From the NCBI GenBank assembly GCA_016296785.1, contig JAEDHX010000070.1, positions 1 through 10,109 on the forward strand: a stretch of DNA of 10,109 nucleotides. The letters are read 5' to 3'. The DNA is from Coprococcus sp. Its GTDB lineage: Bacteria > Bacillota > Clostridia > Lachnospirales > Lachnospiraceae. Positions 1-6,086 of the stretch are shown here, one piece after another (position 1 is the first letter of the stretch; every line of letters begins with the position of its first letter). The notes below the pieces were generated by a model. That model searched no databases. It saw only the letters and a program-made list of their open reading frames with translations, and was not told the origin of the DNA. The position numbers were made by a program, and so were the translations under genes.

Positions 1-202
1 GTCCCTTTGATAAAACAAAGCGGTCACGATTCTCGTCCTTAGGATTATCAGGATTCACATTCATTTCCTCAAAATACAGATATGTGAAAATATCTGCTGC
101 CGAAAGTGAACCACCCGGATGTCCTGACTTCGCATTGTAGACACCTGTAACAGCGCCCTTACGGACATTTACAGCCATTTTTTGAAGTTCTAACTTGTTC
201 AT
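1..202 (-). CDS. Transketolase, N-terminal subunit (partial, 5' end only)
   Basis: The visible 67 codons start MNKLELQKMAVNVRKG and contain the thiamine-diphosphate transketolase N-terminal signature SGHPGGSLSAADIFTYLY (about residues 26-43), followed by NPDNP and DRFVLSKG. Transketolase moves two-carbon ketol units between sugar phosphates in the non-oxidative pentose phosphate pathway, in the cytoplasm. In many Firmicutes and archaea the enzyme is split into N- and C-terminal subunits encoded by adjacent genes. The immediate start without the usual longer leader of full-length transketolase fits the split form, so the C-terminal subunit gene is expected just beyond the left edge (inference). 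The start is supported by AAGGAG at 210-215 (minus), four bases from ATG after an A-rich spacer. The gene has its own promoter at 267-294. It runs off the window, so full length cannot be judged. Confidence 0.93.
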   Translation of the reverse strand, partial: MNKLELQKMAVNVRKGAVTGVYNAKSGHPGGSLSAADIFTYLYFEEMNVNPDNPKDENRDRFVLSKG

Positions 203-244
203 TTGCTTTCTCCTTTTTGTCCGAAACTAATCATTAATAAAAAC

Positions 245-263
245 TATGTGTCCAAAACACATA
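245..263. repeat. Inverted repeat TATGTGT-N5-ACACATA at the transketolase transcription start
   Basis: Seven-base perfect arms (245-251 and 257-263) flank the 5-base spacer CCAAA. The repeat sits at the predicted transcription start, so it could be an operator or form a small hairpin at the very 5' end of the mRNA. No run of U follows, so it is not a terminator. Confidence 0.45.
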
Positions 264-266
264 CTG

Positions 267-294
267 ATTATAACATACTTTTATAGCTTTGCAA
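267..294 (-). promoter_or_regulatory. Promoter of the transketolase gene
   Basis: On the minus strand TATAAT lies at 272-267, preceded by TG one base upstream (an extended -10). TTGCAA at 294-289 serves as a -35 with a 16-base spacer. Transcription would begin near 260, giving a leader of about 58 bases before the ATG at 202. The gene can also be reached from the upstream sufC/sufB-like pair, because no terminator is visible after 313. Confidence 0.6.
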
Positions 295-301
295 TTGCAA
301 A
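288..301. repeat. 14-bp perfect palindrome over the -35 of the transketolase promoter
   Basis: TTTGCAATTGCAAA is its own reverse complement and covers the proposed -35 hexamer. A perfect palindrome at this position is a typical place for a dimeric repressor, but the regulator is not identified and an AT-rich palindrome may occur by chance. Confidence 0.5.
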
Positions 302-312
302 CCTACTGTCTT

Positions 313-1230
313 TTACTTTAAAAATCCATTTATTATCTGCTCCTCTGCCTCAGCCTCTGTAAGTCCAAGTGTCATAAGCTTAATAAGCTGTTCACCGGCA
401 ATCTTGCCTATTGCTGCCTCATGAATCAGATTGGCATCAATATTGTTAGCTGTAAGCATAGGGCTTGCTGATACACTTGCATCATCCATAATAATTGCAT
501 CACATTCGCTGTGGCCTTTACATTCATTGTTACCATTAATAACAGATATAAATTCCTGCTTTGACTTATCTCTTGCTACTGAACGAGAAACAACATTTGC
601 ACTACAATTTTTACCATTTAACTCAACAGCAAAATCAGTTTTAGCAAACTGCTCTCCATGTGTCATAATTTTTTCCTTTATTTCAAGTGTTGCTCCATCC
701 TTAAGCTCTGCCTTTGTAACTCTGTTAGTAGAATCAATGCCCTTTATCTGGGTAGTCTCCATCTCCATATAGGCACCTTCATCAAGATGAATTACTGTCT
801 CAGGATTCATAATCCTGCCGCCTGTTCCATCGCCTTCACCATAGTGCTTCTCAACATATTTAATCTTCGCATTCTTTCCTACATAGAAGGTATGTATTCC
901 GTCATGCTTTGAAGTATCAACGCCGCAATTATGAATACCACAGCCGGCAATTATTACTACATCAGCATTATCACCAATGTAAAAATCGTTATATACCATT
1001 TCCTGCAAACCACTCTTACTAAGAAGTACAGGAATATGAACGCTCTCATTCTTTGTATCAGGCTTAATAATGATGTCTATACCTGACTTATCCTCTTTTG
1101 TAACTATATCTATATTAGCAGTTGTATTACGACTATCAAGTTCACCATTTGCACGAATATTATAAGCGCCAATAGGCACCTCATGAAGCCCTGCTACCTG
1201 CTGTAATAAATTCTTCTGAATTATATCCAT
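313..1230 (-). CDS. SufB/SufD-family Fe-S cluster scaffold protein (SmsB-like, minimal SUF type)
   Basis: This 305-residue protein belongs to the SufB/SufD superfamily, whose beta-helix core builds iron-sulfur clusters in the cytoplasm with the SufC ATPase. It is much shorter than E. coli SufB (about 495 residues) and lacks most of the N-terminal region. The C-terminal part carries SECDAIIMDD (C243), then a spacer and LIHEAAIGKIAGEQL (E271), aligning by eye with the cluster-assembly Cys405 and Glu434 of E. coli SufB. It ends in the usual family helix (TLGLTEAEAEEQIINGF). A second pair, CGIHNC (C97, C102), is a likely family feature. The gene is 45 bases after the sufC-like gene and has a GAAAGGA-type ribosome site. 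No SufS, SufU, SufE or second SufB/D gene is nearby. The two-gene arrangement matches the SMS (SUF-like minimal system) described in archaea and anaerobes. Membership in the SufBD family is firm; the exact naming is inference. Confidence 0.9.
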   Translation of the reverse strand: MDIIQKNLLQQVAGLHEVPIGAYNIRANGELDSRNTTANIDIVTKEDKSGIDIIIKPDTKNESVHIPVLLSKSGLQEMVYNDFYIGDNADVVIIAGCGIHNCGVDTSKHDGIHTFYVGKNAKIKYVEKHYGEGDGTGGRIMNPETVIHLDEGAYMEMETTQIKGIDSTNRVTKAELKDGATLEIKEKIMTHGEQFAKTDFAVELNGKNCSANVVSRSVARDKSKQEFISVINGNNECKGHSECDAIIMDDASVSASPMLTANNIDANLIHEAAIGKIAGEQLIKLMTLGLTEAEAEEQIINGFLK

Positions 1231-1275
1231 CTTCTATTCTTCCTTTCAAGAATACTTACTTGCTATATTACATAT

Positions 1276-2004
1276 CTATTTATCAGCCATCTTCTTAAGG
1301 ACATCACAGCCCGCTGTTCTTCCAAGAAGCTTAGGCATAACCTCTTCCTTTGAGCCAACGCTTTCTATATGTCCATTAGAAATAACTACTATCTTATCAG
1401 CTATATTAAGAATACGCTCCTGATGTGAAATTATAACAATTGTTCCGTTAATCTCATCGCGCATCTTCTCAAATACCTTTATCAGGCTGTTAAAGCTCCA
1501 CAAATCAATTCCTGCCTCAGGCTCATCAAACAATGAAAGCTTAGTTCCCCTTGCTATTATCATTGCAATCTCTATTCTCTTTAATTCTCCGCCTGAAAGG
1601 CTTGAATTTACCTCTCTATTTACATAGTCCTTTGCGCAAAGCCCAACCTCAGAAAGTATCTCGCACACCTGTACAACTGTCATATTCTTACCGGCAGCAA
1701 TAGAAATCAGATCCTTTACTGTAAGACCTTTAAAATGAACCGGCTGCTGAAATGCAAAGCTGATTCCTTTTTTTGCTCTCTCAGTTATACCAATATCTGT
1801 AATATTCTCCCCATCAAGCAGAATCTGTCCTCCTGTAGGAGTAATTATTCCGGCTATAATCTTCGCAAGTGTTGATTTGCCTCCACCATTTGGTCCTGTT
1901 ATTGCCACAAAGTGTTCATCTATATTAAGACTAACATCCTTTAGTATTTCTTTTGTCTGGCCGTCTTCTTCAACCACATAAGAAATATTCCTTAATTCAA
2001 GCAT
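1276..2004 (-). CDS. sufC: SufC-like ABC ATPase of the Fe-S cluster assembly system
   Basis: This is a 242-residue soluble ABC ATPase. Walker A is GPNGGGKST (37-45), the Q-loop is FQQP (86-87), the signature is LSGGE (136-140), Walker B runs into FDEPEAGID with D160 and E161, and the switch histidine is H194 in ISHQ. The FQQP and DEPEAGID context resembles SufC rather than transport ATPases, and no permease gene is adjacent. SufC hydrolyses ATP to drive shape changes in the SufB/D scaffold encoded directly downstream (45-base gap, same operon). The start chosen at 2004 follows GGAGGA by four bases. An ATG 14 codons upstream (2046) stays in frame but has no ribosome site, and the in-frame MEEY between the two is encoded by the ribosome site itself. 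Expressed from the promoter at 2071-2099. Confidence 0.93.
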   Translation of the reverse strand: MLELRNISYVVEEDGQTKEILKDVSLNIDEHFVAITGPNGGGKSTLAKIIAGIITPTGGQILLDGENITDIGITERAKKGISFAFQQPVHFKGLTVKDLISIAAGKNMTVVQVCEILSEVGLCAKDYVNREVNSSLSGGELKRIEIAMIIARGTKLSLFDEPEAGIDLWSFNSLIKVFEKMRDEINGTIVIISHQERILNIADKIVVISNGHIESVGSKEEVMPKLLGRTAGCDVLKKMADK

Positions 2005-2008
2005 ATAT

Positions 2009-2014
2009 TCCTCC
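2009..2014 (-). promoter_or_regulatory. Ribosome binding site that fixes the sufC-like start
   Basis: GGAGGA on the minus strand ends four bases before the ATG at 2004. The alternative ATGs at 2016 and 2046 have no comparable site. Confidence 0.8.
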
Positions 2015-2070
2015 ATATATCGTTTGCATATTTTTAGCAATTGCATCTAATTATGCATGCCGCGAGCTAT

Positions 2071-2099
2071 ATTATATAGTATAAAACAATTTTTTCCAA
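2071..2099 (-). promoter_or_regulatory. Promoter of the sufC-sufB-like operon
   Basis: TTGGAA (2099-2094) and TATAAT (2076-2071) on the minus strand are separated by 17 bases. The expected transcription start is near 2064, leaving a leader of about 60 bases. It lies between the end of the LUD gene and the sufC-like start, so the Fe-S genes can be expressed independently of the LUD gene. Confidence 0.7.
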
Positions 2100-2109
2100 T
2101 ACCTTAAGC

Positions 2110-2748
2110 CTAGAATCCAAGCTCTTCATTTACAAGAATTACCTTTATTCTATCCTTATGTCTGCTAAATCTTGTAGTAAGGAACTGACAGCAGATTGTA
2201 TCAGTTGATTTGCAATCTGCGCATGAGCCTGTTTTGCTGCATGGTGTCTCAAGACCAAAACGCTGTGCATTTATTGGCGCAGCTTCATTTCTTGCACGGC
2301 TAAGTGCTGCTGCCTCATCCTTAACTACTTTATTCATACCGCATATTACAATTACATTTGAAGGTCCAAATACTATTGCAGCAACTCTGTTACCGTTACC
2401 ATCAATATTTACCATGATTCCATCTTCTGTTATCGCATTACAGCCTGTAATAAAATAATCTGCAAAAAATGCTTCTCTCGCAAGTCTCGTCTTCTCCTCA
2501 GGGCTTGTTGCCTTATCACGATTTATCTCTTTATAATCTCCCTCAATTATTGCATCAATAAGACCTATCTTTACTGCACTCATAGAGCCGCCCCATCCAA
2601 CAACGCTTCCCTTTGGAATCAGACTAAGCGCAAGCTCCTTTGCCTCTTCCATGGTATGTACATAATAGCCTTCCATATTTCTTGACTTAAGTCCTTTAAT
2701 TACCTTCTCAGCTAACATGTCATTTCTCATATCTCTAAACTTATTCAT
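2110..2748 (-). CDS. LUD-domain protein (LutC/YkgG-like), stand-alone
   Basis: The 212-residue product has the LUD (DUF162) fold pattern: an N-terminal helix region, then GSVVGWGGSMSAVKIGL (47-63), ADYFITGCNAITEDG (96-110), NIDGNGNRVAAIVFGP (114-129) and VIVICGMNKVV. In B. subtilis, LutC is one of three proteins (LutABC) needed for L-lactate oxidation, but neither LutA nor LutB is encoded here, so the lactate role should not be assumed. The C-terminus has a cysteine group, C170-X5-C176-X2-C179-X6-C186-C187, in the frame PCSKTGSCADC, suggesting a metal or Fe-S site. The start follows GGAGG after about nine bases. The gene lies 82 bases after the DUF218 gene with no clear promoter or terminator between them, so cotranscription is possible. 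Family assignment is firm; the substrate is unknown. Confidence 0.88.
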   Translation of the reverse strand: MNKFRDMRNDMLAEKVIKGLKSRNMEGYYVHTMEEAKELALSLIPKGSVVGWGGSMSAVKIGLIDAIIEGDYKEINRDKATSPEEKTRLAREAFFADYFITGCNAITEDGIMVNIDGNGNRVAAIVFGPSNVIVICGMNKVVKDEAAALSRARNEAAPINAQRFGLETPCSKTGSCADCKSTDTICCQFLTTRFSRHKDRIKVILVNEELGF

Positions 2749-2830
2749 ACTTATTATCCTCCATTTTTAGTAATTATGCAGTTATCATTTATTTGCTCTT
2801 ATTCATTAATCATGATCACGCAAGCCCATA

Positions 2831-3613
2831 TCAAATAATAATCTCATAAAGTATACCATATAATTCCCTTACATAGTAAGTAGGAAATAGCCACCATGCA
2901 GTATTTGCAGATATGGCATAGCTTGTTACTCCAAGCTCTGTGGCAATACGATTTGCCCTATACTCATGAAATTCATTTGTAACTATGGCAATGCTCTGTG
3001 GCAGGTGCTGATCACCAATAATCTGAAGGGCATACATAATATTCTCCCTTGTAGACGTTGAGCTATGCTCAAGGTATAGCCTTGACTCGTCAATTCCCTT
3101 ATCAGTCAAATAATTAAACATACATTGAGCCTCAGTCATCACCTCATCATCCCCCTGTCCGCCACATAAGATGCATTTGGCATCCGGATTATCAATTAGA
3201 TAATCATATGCTGCATCAAGTCTTTCACGAAGCATAAGACTGGGATTACCACTTGGAAGTACTGCACATCCAAGTACAATAACTGTCACATTACCCTTTG
3301 GTTTTGACCTTATTGCTGAAAACATCAGGTGTGAAAGAATTACTGCTGTAATAATTATTCCAACAACAATAACTGATAAACCTGCAAGAAAAACCTTGCC
3401 TATTCTTTTTCTACACAGCCTTTTGACCGCCTTGTCAGCCATTGGTTTAAATATTCCATATAGTGTAAATAACCCAAATATTACAATTCCTGTTACCGTT
3501 CCTATATTGACATTTCCTCTTACAAACAATGGAAATATATAGAAAAACAGCCCACAAATTCCGAGCAGAATAAATATAATGCTAAATATCATTGACCTAA
3601 CAGACCTTCTCAT
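2831..3613 (-). CDS. Membrane-anchored DUF218 (YdcF/SanA/ElyC-type) protein
   Basis: The protein has 260 residues. Three hydrophobic segments (about 8-30, 37-54 and 73-99) are followed by a DUF218 domain from about 108. Family motifs visible are VIVLGCAVLPSGNPSLMLRERLDAA (starting near 111), CILCGGQGDDEVMTEAQCM (147-165), the LEHSSTSTRENI stretch (181-192) and VTNEFHEYRANRI (211-223). E. coli relatives SanA and ElyC are linked to the cell envelope and vancomycin or cold sensitivity, while YdcF binds S-adenosylmethionine; a reaction for this protein is not known. The start at 3613 is preceded four bases away by GGAGGG, whereas the ATG six codons upstream (3631) has none. Transcription diverges from thiC, with a promoter at 3676-3704. 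Confidence 0.88.
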   Translation of the reverse strand: MRRSVRSMIFSIIFILLGICGLFFYIFPLFVRGNVNIGTVTGIVIFGLFTLYGIFKPMADKAVKRLCRKRIGKVFLAGLSVIVVGIIITAVILSHLMFSAIRSKPKGNVTVIVLGCAVLPSGNPSLMLRERLDAAYDYLIDNPDAKCILCGGQGDDEVMTEAQCMFNYLTDKGIDESRLYLEHSSTSTRENIMYALQIIGDQHLPQSIAIVTNEFHEYRANRIATELGVTSYAISANTAWWLFPTYYVRELYGILYEIII

Positions 3614-3617
3614 AGTA

Positions 3618-3623
3618 CCCTCC
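3618..3623 (-). promoter_or_regulatory. Ribosome binding site that fixes the DUF218 start
   Basis: GGAGGG on the minus strand lies four bases before the ATG at 3613 and within the reading frame of the longer, unsupported start at 3631. Confidence 0.75.
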
Positions 3624-3675
3624 AAAAGCATATACTACTATTTCGACATAATAAGACTAATTTCTTATCGTGCAT

Positions 3676-3704
3676 AGTGTATCATAACCTTTTTTTAGTA
3701 TCAA
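3676..3704 (-). promoter_or_regulatory. Promoter of the DUF218 gene
   Basis: On the minus strand TTGATA (3704-3699) and TACACT (3681-3676) are 17 bases apart, with TG one base upstream of the -10. The -10 matches the consensus at four of six positions. The leader would be about 56 bases. Confidence 0.5.
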
Positions 3705-3723
3705 CAAAACACTTATTAATTAT

Positions 3724-3757
3724 TTGAACTAATTATAAAATATCTGTATTGAACTAA
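3724..3757 (+). repeat. Direct repeat TTGAACTAA upstream of thiC
   Basis: TTGAACTAA occurs at 3724-3732 and 3749-3757, 25 bases apart. The second copy contains the thiC -35. Related pieces TGAACA (3761-3766) and its inverse TGTTCA (3785-3790) flank the -10. The group may be a regulator binding array, although AT-rich promoter DNA makes short repeats common. Confidence 0.45.
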
Positions 3758-3777
3758 AAATGAACAGGCTTTATAAT
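3749..3777 (+). promoter_or_regulatory. Promoter of thiC
   Basis: TTGAAC (3749-3754), a 17-base spacer and a perfect TATAAT (3772-3777). Transcription would start near 3784, so the leader is only about 30 bases. This excludes the in-frame ATG at 3760 as a translation start and leaves no space for a TPP riboswitch. Confidence 0.75.
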
Positions 3778-3802
3778 AGCATTATGTTCAAAAACAACAA
3801 TT

Positions 3803-3807
3803 GGAGG
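3803..3807 (+). promoter_or_regulatory. Ribosome binding site that fixes the thiC start
   Basis: GGAGG ends six bases before the ATG at 3814. The upstream in-frame ATGs at 3760 and 3784 have no such site, and the first lies upstream of the -10 element. Confidence 0.85.
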
Positions 3808-3813
3808 TTGCAA

Positions 3814-5124
3814 ATGAGAAATTATACAACGCAGATGGATGCTGCAAGGAAGGGTATTATTACTCCTGAAATAGAAACAGTTGCTAAGAAGGAGCATATG
3901 CCTGTAGATAAATTAATGGAGCTTGTCGCAGAAGGTAAGGTTGCAATATGTGCAAACAAATTACATTCCTGCCTTAATCCCGAAGGAGTAGGAAGCATGC
4001 TTCGTACCAAGATAAATGTAAATCTTGGTATATCAAGAGACTGCAAGGATTATGATATAGAGATGCAGAAGGTAATGAGCGCTGTAGAGCTTGGTGCTGA
4101 GGCTATCATGGACCTCTCAAGTCATGGCAATACACAACCATTTAGAAGAAAGCTCACAAGCGAATGTCCTGCCATGATTGGAACAGTTCCAATATATGAC
4201 AGTGTAATTCATTACCAGAGGGACCTCGCTACACTTACCGCCAAAGACTTCATTGATGTAGTAAGGCTTCATGCTATGGATGGTGTTGACTTTGTTACAC
4301 TCCACTGCGGAATAACCAAGAAAACCATAGAACAGATTAAGAAGCATAAGCGTAAGATGAATATTGTAAGTCGTGGAGGAAGTCTTGTATTTGCCTGGAT
4401 GAGCATGACAGGAAATGAGAATCCTTTCTACGAATACTTTGACGAGATTCTTGATATATGCGAGGAATATGATGTTACCATATCCCTTGGTGATGCCTGC
4501 CGTCCGGGCTGTCTTGCAGATGCGACTGATGTATGCCAGATTGAAGAATTAGTAAGACTCGGCGAGCTTACAAAACGTGCCTGGGCTCATAATGTACAGG
4601 TTATGGTTGAAGGCCCGGGTCACGTTCCATTAAATCAAATAGCTGCAAATATGGAAGTACAGAAAACCCTGTGCATGGGTGCACCATTTTATGTATTAGG
4701 CCCTCTTGTAACAGATATAGCGCCTGGATATGACCACATAACAAGTGCAATCGGAGGAGCTGTTGCAGCAATGAACGGTGCCGCCTTCTTATGCTACGTT
4801 ACGCCTGCTGAACACCTTGCACTTCCAAATGTTGACGATGTTAAGCAGGGAATAATCGCATCAAAGATAGCTGCTCATGCTGCCGATATAGCTAAGGGAA
4901 TTCCGCATGCAAGGGATATAGATGATAAGATGGCTGATGCAAGAAGAAACCTTGACTGGGATGCACAGTTTGAATGTGCTTTAGATCCGGAAACAGCAAA
5001 AGCAATTCGTGACAGCAGAAGCCCTGAAGAAGATCACAGTGATACATGCAGTATGTGCGGCAAATTCTGTGCCGTAAGAAGCATGAACAAGGCTTTAAAT
5101 GGAGAATACATAGATATCCTGTAA
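3814..5124 (+). CDS. thiC: Phosphomethylpyrimidine (HMP-P) synthase ThiC
   Basis: ThiC is a radical SAM enzyme with a [4Fe-4S] cluster that rearranges aminoimidazole ribotide (AIR) into HMP phosphate, the pyrimidine precursor of thiamine. The 436-residue product is full length for the short bacterial/archaeal form, which lacks the extra N-terminal domain of E. coli ThiC (about 630). Visible family blocks are MDLSSHGN (99-106), VTLHCGITKK, SRGGSLVFAWM (186-196), SLGDACRPGC, MVEGPGHVPL with H270, and TPAEHLALP with H334; the two histidines are the likely metal ligands. The C-terminal cluster motif is CSMCGKFC (C412, C415, C419), one residue shorter than the textbook CX2CX4C. No thiD, thiE or other thiamine gene is adjacent. 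A metallophosphoesterase gene follows 44 bases downstream with no terminator between, so the two are probably cotranscribed. Confidence 0.97.
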   Translation: MRNYTTQMDAARKGIITPEIETVAKKEHMPVDKLMELVAEGKVAICANKLHSCLNPEGVGSMLRTKINVNLGISRDCKDYDIEMQKVMSAVELGAEAIMDLSSHGNTQPFRRKLTSECPAMIGTVPIYDSVIHYQRDLATLTAKDFIDVVRLHAMDGVDFVTLHCGITKKTIEQIKKHKRKMNIVSRGGSLVFAWMSMTGNENPFYEYFDEILDICEEYDVTISLGDACRPGCLADATDVCQIEELVRLGELTKRAWAHNVQVMVEGPGHVPLNQIAANMEVQKTLCMGAPFYVLGPLVTDIAPGYDHITSAIGGAVAAMNGAAFLCYVTPAEHLALPNVDDVKQGIIASKIAAHAADIAKGIPHARDIDDKMADARRNLDWDAQFECALDPETAKAIRDSRSPEEDHSDTCSMCGKFCAVRSMNKALNGEYIDIL

Positions 5125-5168
5125 TCACAGATTATATGTCTGGTGCAATTGATAATGGAGTATAACAG

Positions 5169-5996
5169 ATGCAAGTCAAGTTCAAAATTAATAAGAAAAT
5201 AATCATTGCCATAATAGTATTTATTTTGTTATTCATCTTCTTTTATTATCAGAATAAGCATATAGTAACAAGCAACTACATTTATGAATCTGCTAAGGTC
5301 GGTACTGATTTAGATGGTTATAGAATCGTTTGTATATCTGATTTGCACAATGCTTCATTTGGAAAGAATAACAAAAAGCTTCTTAAAGACATTAAAGATT
5401 GCTCACCTGATATTATAGTTATCACAGGTGATCTTGTTGATTCTAATCACACGAATATTGAGCGTGCTTTGGATTTCGCAGAGCAAGCGGCAAATATTGC
5501 CCCGGTATATTATGTTACAGGGAATCATGAATATTGGCTAGATAAAACAGATTACGAAGAGCTTATGGCAGGGCTTTCTGATATCGGCGTCATTATATTA
5601 AATGATAGCATCGTTCGAATAGATAAAGGCAATTCGTCTTTTATGTTAGCAGGACTTGATGATAACAGCCTTAATAATGGCGTGCTAAAGGACTTAGTAA
5701 AAGATAGCAACGATTTAGTAGTTGTTCTTGCTCATGAGCCACAATATATCACGAATTACGCAAATTCGAATGTCGATTTAGTATTATCAGGTCACGCACA
5801 CGGCGGTCAATTCAATATTCCATTTACAGGCGGTGTATATGCTCCGGACCAGGGATTCTTTCCTCAATATGTATCAGGAAAGCATATTAGAGATAATACT
5901 GAGCTTATAATAAGCAGAGGTCTTGGCAATAGTGTAATACCAATTCGTTTATTTAACTATCCGGAAATTGTAGTTGTGGAATTAAAAAGACCATAA
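5169..5996 (+). CDS. Membrane-anchored calcineurin-like metallophosphoesterase (YkuE-like)
   Basis: The 275-residue protein starts with a short basic stretch and one membrane segment (about 10-27), then an extracytoplasmic-looking linker and a dinuclear metallophosphoesterase domain. All metal-site blocks are present: SDLH (D58, H60), GDLVD (D88), GNHE (N119, H120), HEP (H189) and GHAHGGQ (H209, H211). The late motif RGLGNSVIPIRLFNYPEI is typical of the YkuE/YaeI-like group. Such proteins hydrolyse phosphomonoesters or phosphodiesters; YkuE of B. subtilis is cell-wall associated and YaeI of E. coli acts on model phosphodiesters, while the substrate here is unknown. GGAG lies eight bases before the ATG. 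It is second in the thiC transcription unit, which may hint at a link to thiamine metabolism or be coincidental. A terminator follows at 6032-6061. Confidence 0.92.
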   Translation: MQVKFKINKKIIIAIIVFILLFIFFYYQNKHIVTSNYIYESAKVGTDLDGYRIVCISDLHNASFGKNNKKLLKDIKDCSPDIIVITGDLVDSNHTNIERALDFAEQAANIAPVYYVTGNHEYWLDKTDYEELMAGLSDIGVIILNDSIVRIDKGNSSFMLAGLDDNSLNNGVLKDLVKDSNDLVVVLAHEPQYITNYANSNVDLVLSGHAHGGQFNIPFTGGVYAPDQGFFPQYVSGKHIRDNTELIISRGLGNSVIPIRLFNYPEIVVVELKRP

Positions 5997-6031
5997 ATGG
6001 TATGTATTTATTACAAACATAATTATATCTC

Positions 6032-6061
6032 AAAGGGGACGAGAATAATCTCGTCCCCTTT
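6032..6061. terminator. Intrinsic terminator between convergent transcription units
   Basis: A 13-bp perfect stem (6032-6044 with 6049-6061) has the 4-base loop ATAA and GC-rich core GGGGACGAG. A-rich and T-rich ends sit on both sides, but the T-tract is only three bases long in each direction. It ends the thiC-phosphoesterase unit and probably also the superoxide reductase transcript from the opposite side. Confidence 0.75.
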
Positions 6062-6086
6062 AACAGTGTTATGGATATTATATCCA
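6061..6086. repeat. Two abutting short palindromes after the superoxide reductase stop
   Basis: TAACAGTGTTA (6061-6071) and TGGATATTATATCCA (6072-6086) are perfect inverted repeats with a single central base. They touch each other, the first shares its outer base with the terminator stem, and the second ends exactly at the stop codon of the superoxide reductase gene. Confidence 0.5.

Noticed and set aside
431..912. Plus-strand open frames opposite the SufB/D-like gene
   Set aside because: They are antisense to a well-supported gene, have no ribosome site of note and show no family motifs.
2005..2046. N-terminal extension of the SufC-like ATPase by 14 residues
   Set aside because: No ribosome site precedes 2046, and the extension would translate through the GGAGGA used for the start at 2004.
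3760..3813. N-terminal extension of ThiC by 18 residues from an upstream ATG
   Set aside because: The ATG at 3760 lies upstream of the promoter -10 (3772-3777) and has no ribosome site; GGAGG at 3803-3807 supports 3814, and the extra residues do not look like ThiC.
3614..3813. TPP riboswitch upstream of thiC
   Set aside because: No THI-box signatures were found by eye and the leader is too short; absence is reported as a finding instead.
3822..5128. Minus-strand open frames opposite thiC (three separate frames)
   Set aside because: All are antisense to thiC, whose protein motifs are intact; none has recognisable features.
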